Source: Bacteroidota bacterium (GTDB lineage Bacteria; Bacteroidota; Bacteroidia; Bacteroidales; UBA7960). Taken from it: a stretch of DNA of 47,357 nucleotides. Below the pieces are notes generated by a model. That model was not told the DNA's origin. It ran no database searches and saw only the letters and a list, made by a program, of their open reading frames with translations. The position numbers were made by a program, and so were the translations under genes. Position 1 is the stretch's first letter, and every line of letters starts with the position of its first letter. The stretch is taken from the NCBI GenBank assembly GCA_007693555.1, contig REDJ01000084.1, positions 1-47,357 on the forward strand, in the 5' to 3' direction. Below are positions 44,862 through 47,357 of this stretch, piece by piece.

Positions 44862-45184
44862 ATTAAACCCTGTTGATTATTAAGTTAAAACAGAAAACAC
44901 CTACAAAATTAATGGAATTAAGAAGACCGGGCTTACGTCAAACACGGATTTGCCATCAACATTTAGAGCAAAAAGCCTGAATGTTCTTCCATCATGAGAA
45001 AAACGCAGATACAAAAACAAAAATTATTCAAATGAGAAAGTTTAACAATCAGCTGCGCTACTTTAGACACATTCTAATTTACTGGTTTTATTGTAAAAAA
45101 GTCTCAAAAATCTATCCCAGAATTTTAAATTTCGTAGTTTTGCCACCAGATAAAAATCAACACTTTATAAAGGAGATTAACTGT
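44862..45184. other. Divergent intergenic region between the MltD-like and AOR genes
   Basis: About 320 bases with promoters expected on both strands. On the minus strand TAATTTTG (44904-44911) is a -7 match for the transglycosylase gene. The AOR frame is open back to 44981, but those codons look non-coding and are better read as leader. Confidence 0.45.
45135..45175 (+). promoter_or_regulatory. Candidate promoter -7 element and ribosome site of the AOR gene
   Basis: TAGTTTTG at 45135-45142 fits TAnnTTTG, and AAAGGAG at about 45169-45175 lies about 10 bases ahead of the ATG at 45185. This clear purine-rich site is unusual for Bacteroidota genes and decides the start in favour of 45185. Confidence 0.5.
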
Positions 45185-47344
45185 ATGAACATCACCGATT
45201 TAAAACAAAATTACAAAAAGCTTAAAGAGCTTGATTATCAGTGGAAGCCATTGCACAGGGGTTATACTGATAAGATTCTCTACATTAACGTAGGCACCAA
45301 CGAGATCAAAGAAAAAGAAGTTCCGCCCGTGATGAAAGAAAAATTCATCGGAGGCAGGGGCTATGGTCTCAAGCTGTTGTGGGATGCCACCAAACCCGAT
45401 ACCCGCTGGGATGATCCCGAAAATGAGATTATCATCTCTTCCGGCCCTGTGGGGGGTATTACCCAGTATTCAGGGGCAGGAAAGTCTTTGCTTGTTACCC
45501 TTTCTCCCCAAACGGACTCTGTAATGGACTCCAACGTGGGTGGTTTCTTTGGTCCTTTCCTGAAGTTTTCGGGCTACGACGCACTGGAGCTGCAGGGAAA
45601 AGCCGATAAGGATGTGATCATTTTTATTGATGGCGAGAACCACAAAATTGAGATTATTGAAGACCCCGGTTTCTCAAAGGACACACACGTGCTTGCAGAG
45701 GAGCTTACCGAGTTGTTTGCAAAAGACGAGAAAGATGCCAGAAACCTGGGTATCGTTTCTACCGGCGCTGCCGCTGAAAATTCACTCATCGGCATGGTAA
45801 ACTTCACCTTCTACGATATGAAGCGTAAGAAGATCCGTCTGAAGCAGGCCGGCCGTGGCGGTATCGGTACCGTTATGCGCGACAAGCGCATCAAAGCCAT
45901 CGTGGCAAGAGTAGAAGGTGTAAGCGGAAACCTTAACAATGTTGCCGACCTTGAAACCATAAAGGAAAGAGGCCGCAAATATCAGCAGGAAATGCGCGAG
46001 CTTGACGACTTCCAGTGCCAGATGCGCAAAAAGGGAACTGCCAACATCGTTAACGTAATGAACGATTACGACCTGTTGCCTACCCATAACTTCAAATTCG
46101 GAAGTCATGAAGACGGGCTTAAGATCCACAGTAACGTTTTCCGCGACAAGTATTTCACCCAGAATGTACCCGATGGTTGCTGGATCGGCTGTGCTATGTC
46201 GTGCGCCAAGGGTGTGGATGATTTCGTTCTGAAAACAGGCCCCTACAAAGGAGACGCCGTTATTGTTGACGGACCTGAATACGAAACCGCTGCCGGACTG
46301 GGTTCCAACCTGGGAATCTTTGATCCCGAAGCCATCATCGAACAGAACTTCTATTGCGACACCTACGGTATCTGCACCATCACCTGGGGTACCATCGTGG
46401 CCTTTATCATGGAATGCTACGAAGCCGGCATCCTGAACAAGGAAAGAACAGGCGGACTGGAACTGAACTTCGGCAATTCCGAAGCAGCTCTCGAACTGAT
46501 GCACCAGCTTGCCCGCGGCGAAGGATTTGGTCTTGTAGCAGGTTTGGGTGTGAAAAAGATGAAGGAACTCTTTGTTGAGAAATACCATGCCGATCCCAAA
46601 TTCCTTAATGATATCGGAATGGTGAACAAAGGACTGGAATACTCCCAGTACGTTTCCAAGGAATCTCTTGCACAGCAGGGCGGTTACGCCATGACCAACA
46701 AGGGACCCCAGCACGACGAAGCGTGGCTGATCTTTATGGACATGGTAAACAACCAGCTCCCCTCTTTCGAGGATAAGGCCGAAGCATTGCACTATTTCCC
46801 CATGTTCCGTACGTGGTTCGGACTGGTAGGTCTTTGCAAGCTTTGCTGGAACGACGTGGTGCCCAAGGGCAACGAGCTCACCGATGAGCCCCACAAAATT
46901 CCCGAGCACGTTGACAACTACGTGGCCATCTTTGAAGCCGTTACCGGCAAGCCTTTCAGCAAGGAAGAGATGATCCGTCAGAGTGAGCGCGTGTATAACT
47001 TCCAGCGTGTATTCAACCTGCGCCGCGGTTATGGCAAGCGCATCCACGATGCACAGCCCTATCGTGCCTGCGGACCCGTTACAAAGGAAGAGTACGAATC
47101 ACGCCAGGAGCGCTACGACAAGCAGCTGAAAGAAGACGTTGGTTTTAACCCCGAAGGAAAAACCACCGAAGAAAAAATGGCTGCTCTGCGCGCATATCGC
47201 GAAGACCGCTACGAACAACTGCTCGACGCTGTTTATGAGCGCCGCGGCTGGACCAAAGATGGCATACCCACCATCGAACACCTCAAAGACCTGGGCATGG
47301 ACCTGCCCGAAGTTATTGAAGTGGTGCAGCAGCATTTGAACTAA
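45185..47344 (+). CDS. Aldehyde ferredoxin oxidoreductase family protein (tungsten/molybdenum)
   Basis: A 719-residue enzyme of the AOR family, which oxidises aldehydes to acids at a tungstopterin site and passes electrons to ferredoxin. The N-terminal domain has FIGGRGYGLKLLWD near residue 57 and ISSGPVGGITQYSGAGKS near 85. The middle has DGPEYETAAGLGSNLGIFDPEA near 363, the pterin-binding core. Cysteines in GCWIGCAMSC near 334 and LCKLC in the C-terminal part would bind the 4Fe-4S cluster, with a first spacing one residue longer than the usual CxxC. Codon use is richer in GCC, CTG, AAC and ACC than neighbouring genes. Aldehyde or aromatic-acid substrates are possible; the exact one is unknown. 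The gene ends 13 bases before the window edge. Confidence 0.9.
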   Translation: MNITDLKQNYKKLKELDYQWKPLHRGYTDKILYINVGTNEIKEKEVPPVMKEKFIGGRGYGLKLLWDATKPDTRWDDPENEIIISSGPVGGITQYSGAGKSLLVTLSPQTDSVMDSNVGGFFGPFLKFSGYDALELQGKADKDVIIFIDGENHKIEIIEDPGFSKDTHVLAEELTELFAKDEKDARNLGIVSTGAAAENSLIGMVNFTFYDMKRKKIRLKQAGRGGIGTVMRDKRIKAIVARVEGVSGNLNNVADLETIKERGRKYQQEMRELDDFQCQMRKKGTANIVNVMNDYDLLPTHNFKFGSHEDGLKIHSNVFRDKYFTQNVPDGCWIGCAMSCAKGVDDFVLKTGPYKGDAVIVDGPEYETAAGLGSNLGIFDPEAIIEQNFYCDTYGICTITWGTIVAFIMECYEAGILNKERTGGLELNFGNSEAALELMHQLARGEGFGLVAGLGVKKMKELFVEKYHADPKFLNDIGMVNKGLEYSQYVSKESLAQQGGYAMTNKGPQHDEAWLIFMDMVNNQLPSFEDKAEALHYFPMFRTWFGLVGLCKLCWNDVVPKGNELTDEPHKIPEHVDNYVAIFEAVTGKPFSKEEMIRQSERVYNFQRVFNLRRGYGKRIHDAQPYRACGPVTKEEYESRQERYDKQLKEDVGFNPEGKTTEEKMAALRAYREDRYEQLLDAVYERRGWTKDGIPTIEHLKDLGMDLPEVIEVVQQHLN

Positions 47345-47357
47345 GAAGTTCAGCCGG

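Noticed and set aside
44981-45184. 68-codon N-terminal extension of the AOR protein
   Set aside because: The translated extension looks non-coding, crosses a promoter-like element and lies upstream of a clear ribosome site at about 45169-45175.
45782-47047. A 421-codon open frame on the minus strand inside the AOR gene
   Set aside because: It is antisense to a protein with clear family motifs. The strong codon bias of the AOR gene removes stops on the opposite strand, and the translated product shows no recognisable domain.

Overview
The window looks like chromosomal DNA of a Bacteroidota bacterium, probably in or near the Bacteroidales. Supporting signs are a giant secreted PKD-repeat protein ending in a gliding/T9SS type B (CHU_C) sorting domain, a PorE-like TPR-PD40-OmpA protein, TAnnTTTG-type -7 promoter elements, a complete-looking classical menaquinone cluster, and M23 peptidase divergent from alaS. 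I cannot fix the genus from sequence alone. No rRNA, tRNA, CRISPR array, insertion sequence or prophage was recognised.

Layout. 1-6.4 kb: the 3' end of a CapA-like gene, an M23 envelope peptidase, alaS, and an MFS transporter with an unusual periplasmic insert. 6.7-16.8 kb: a plus-strand menaquinone cluster in the order menI-menF-menD-menB-menA-menC-(outer-membrane PorE-like protein)-menE. menH is not seen. 16.8-18.4 kb: a patatin-like lipase and a 61-residue membrane protein. 18.4-29.3 kb: a minus-strand run of nine tightly packed genes. In order of transcription these are carboxyltransferase (MCC beta), methylglutaconyl-CoA hydratase, biotin carboxylase (MCC alpha), acyl-CoA dehydrogenase, type 2 IPP isomerase, class II HMG-CoA reductase, a GHMP kinase, diphosphomevalonate decarboxylase and mevalonate kinase. 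29.5-33.1 kb: RmuC and an M3 oligopeptidase. 33.7-40.1 kb: the giant PKD protein. 40.1-44.9 kb: a DUF559 nuclease framed by inverted repeats, then uvrA and a lytic transglycosylase. 45.2-47.3 kb: an aldehyde ferredoxin oxidoreductase.

How the genes work together. The 18.4-29.3 kb run reads as one route. The leucine-degradation enzymes produce HMG-CoA, and the next genes reduce HMG-CoA to mevalonate and carry it to IPP and DMAPP. No HMG-CoA synthase or lyase lies in the run, so it may feed leucine carbon directly into isoprenoids. The neighbouring men cluster makes the quinone head group, whose side chain needs those isoprenoids. This leucine-to-isoprenoid operon is the main candidate for an undescribed system.

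The second theme is small repeats. There are heptanucleotide arrays starting at or next to stop codons, a dispersed ~21-bp element on both sides of menA, a 21-base G tract inside an imperfect inverted repeat, and ~40-bp inverted repeats around the DUF559 nuclease, one of which encodes the end of the protein.
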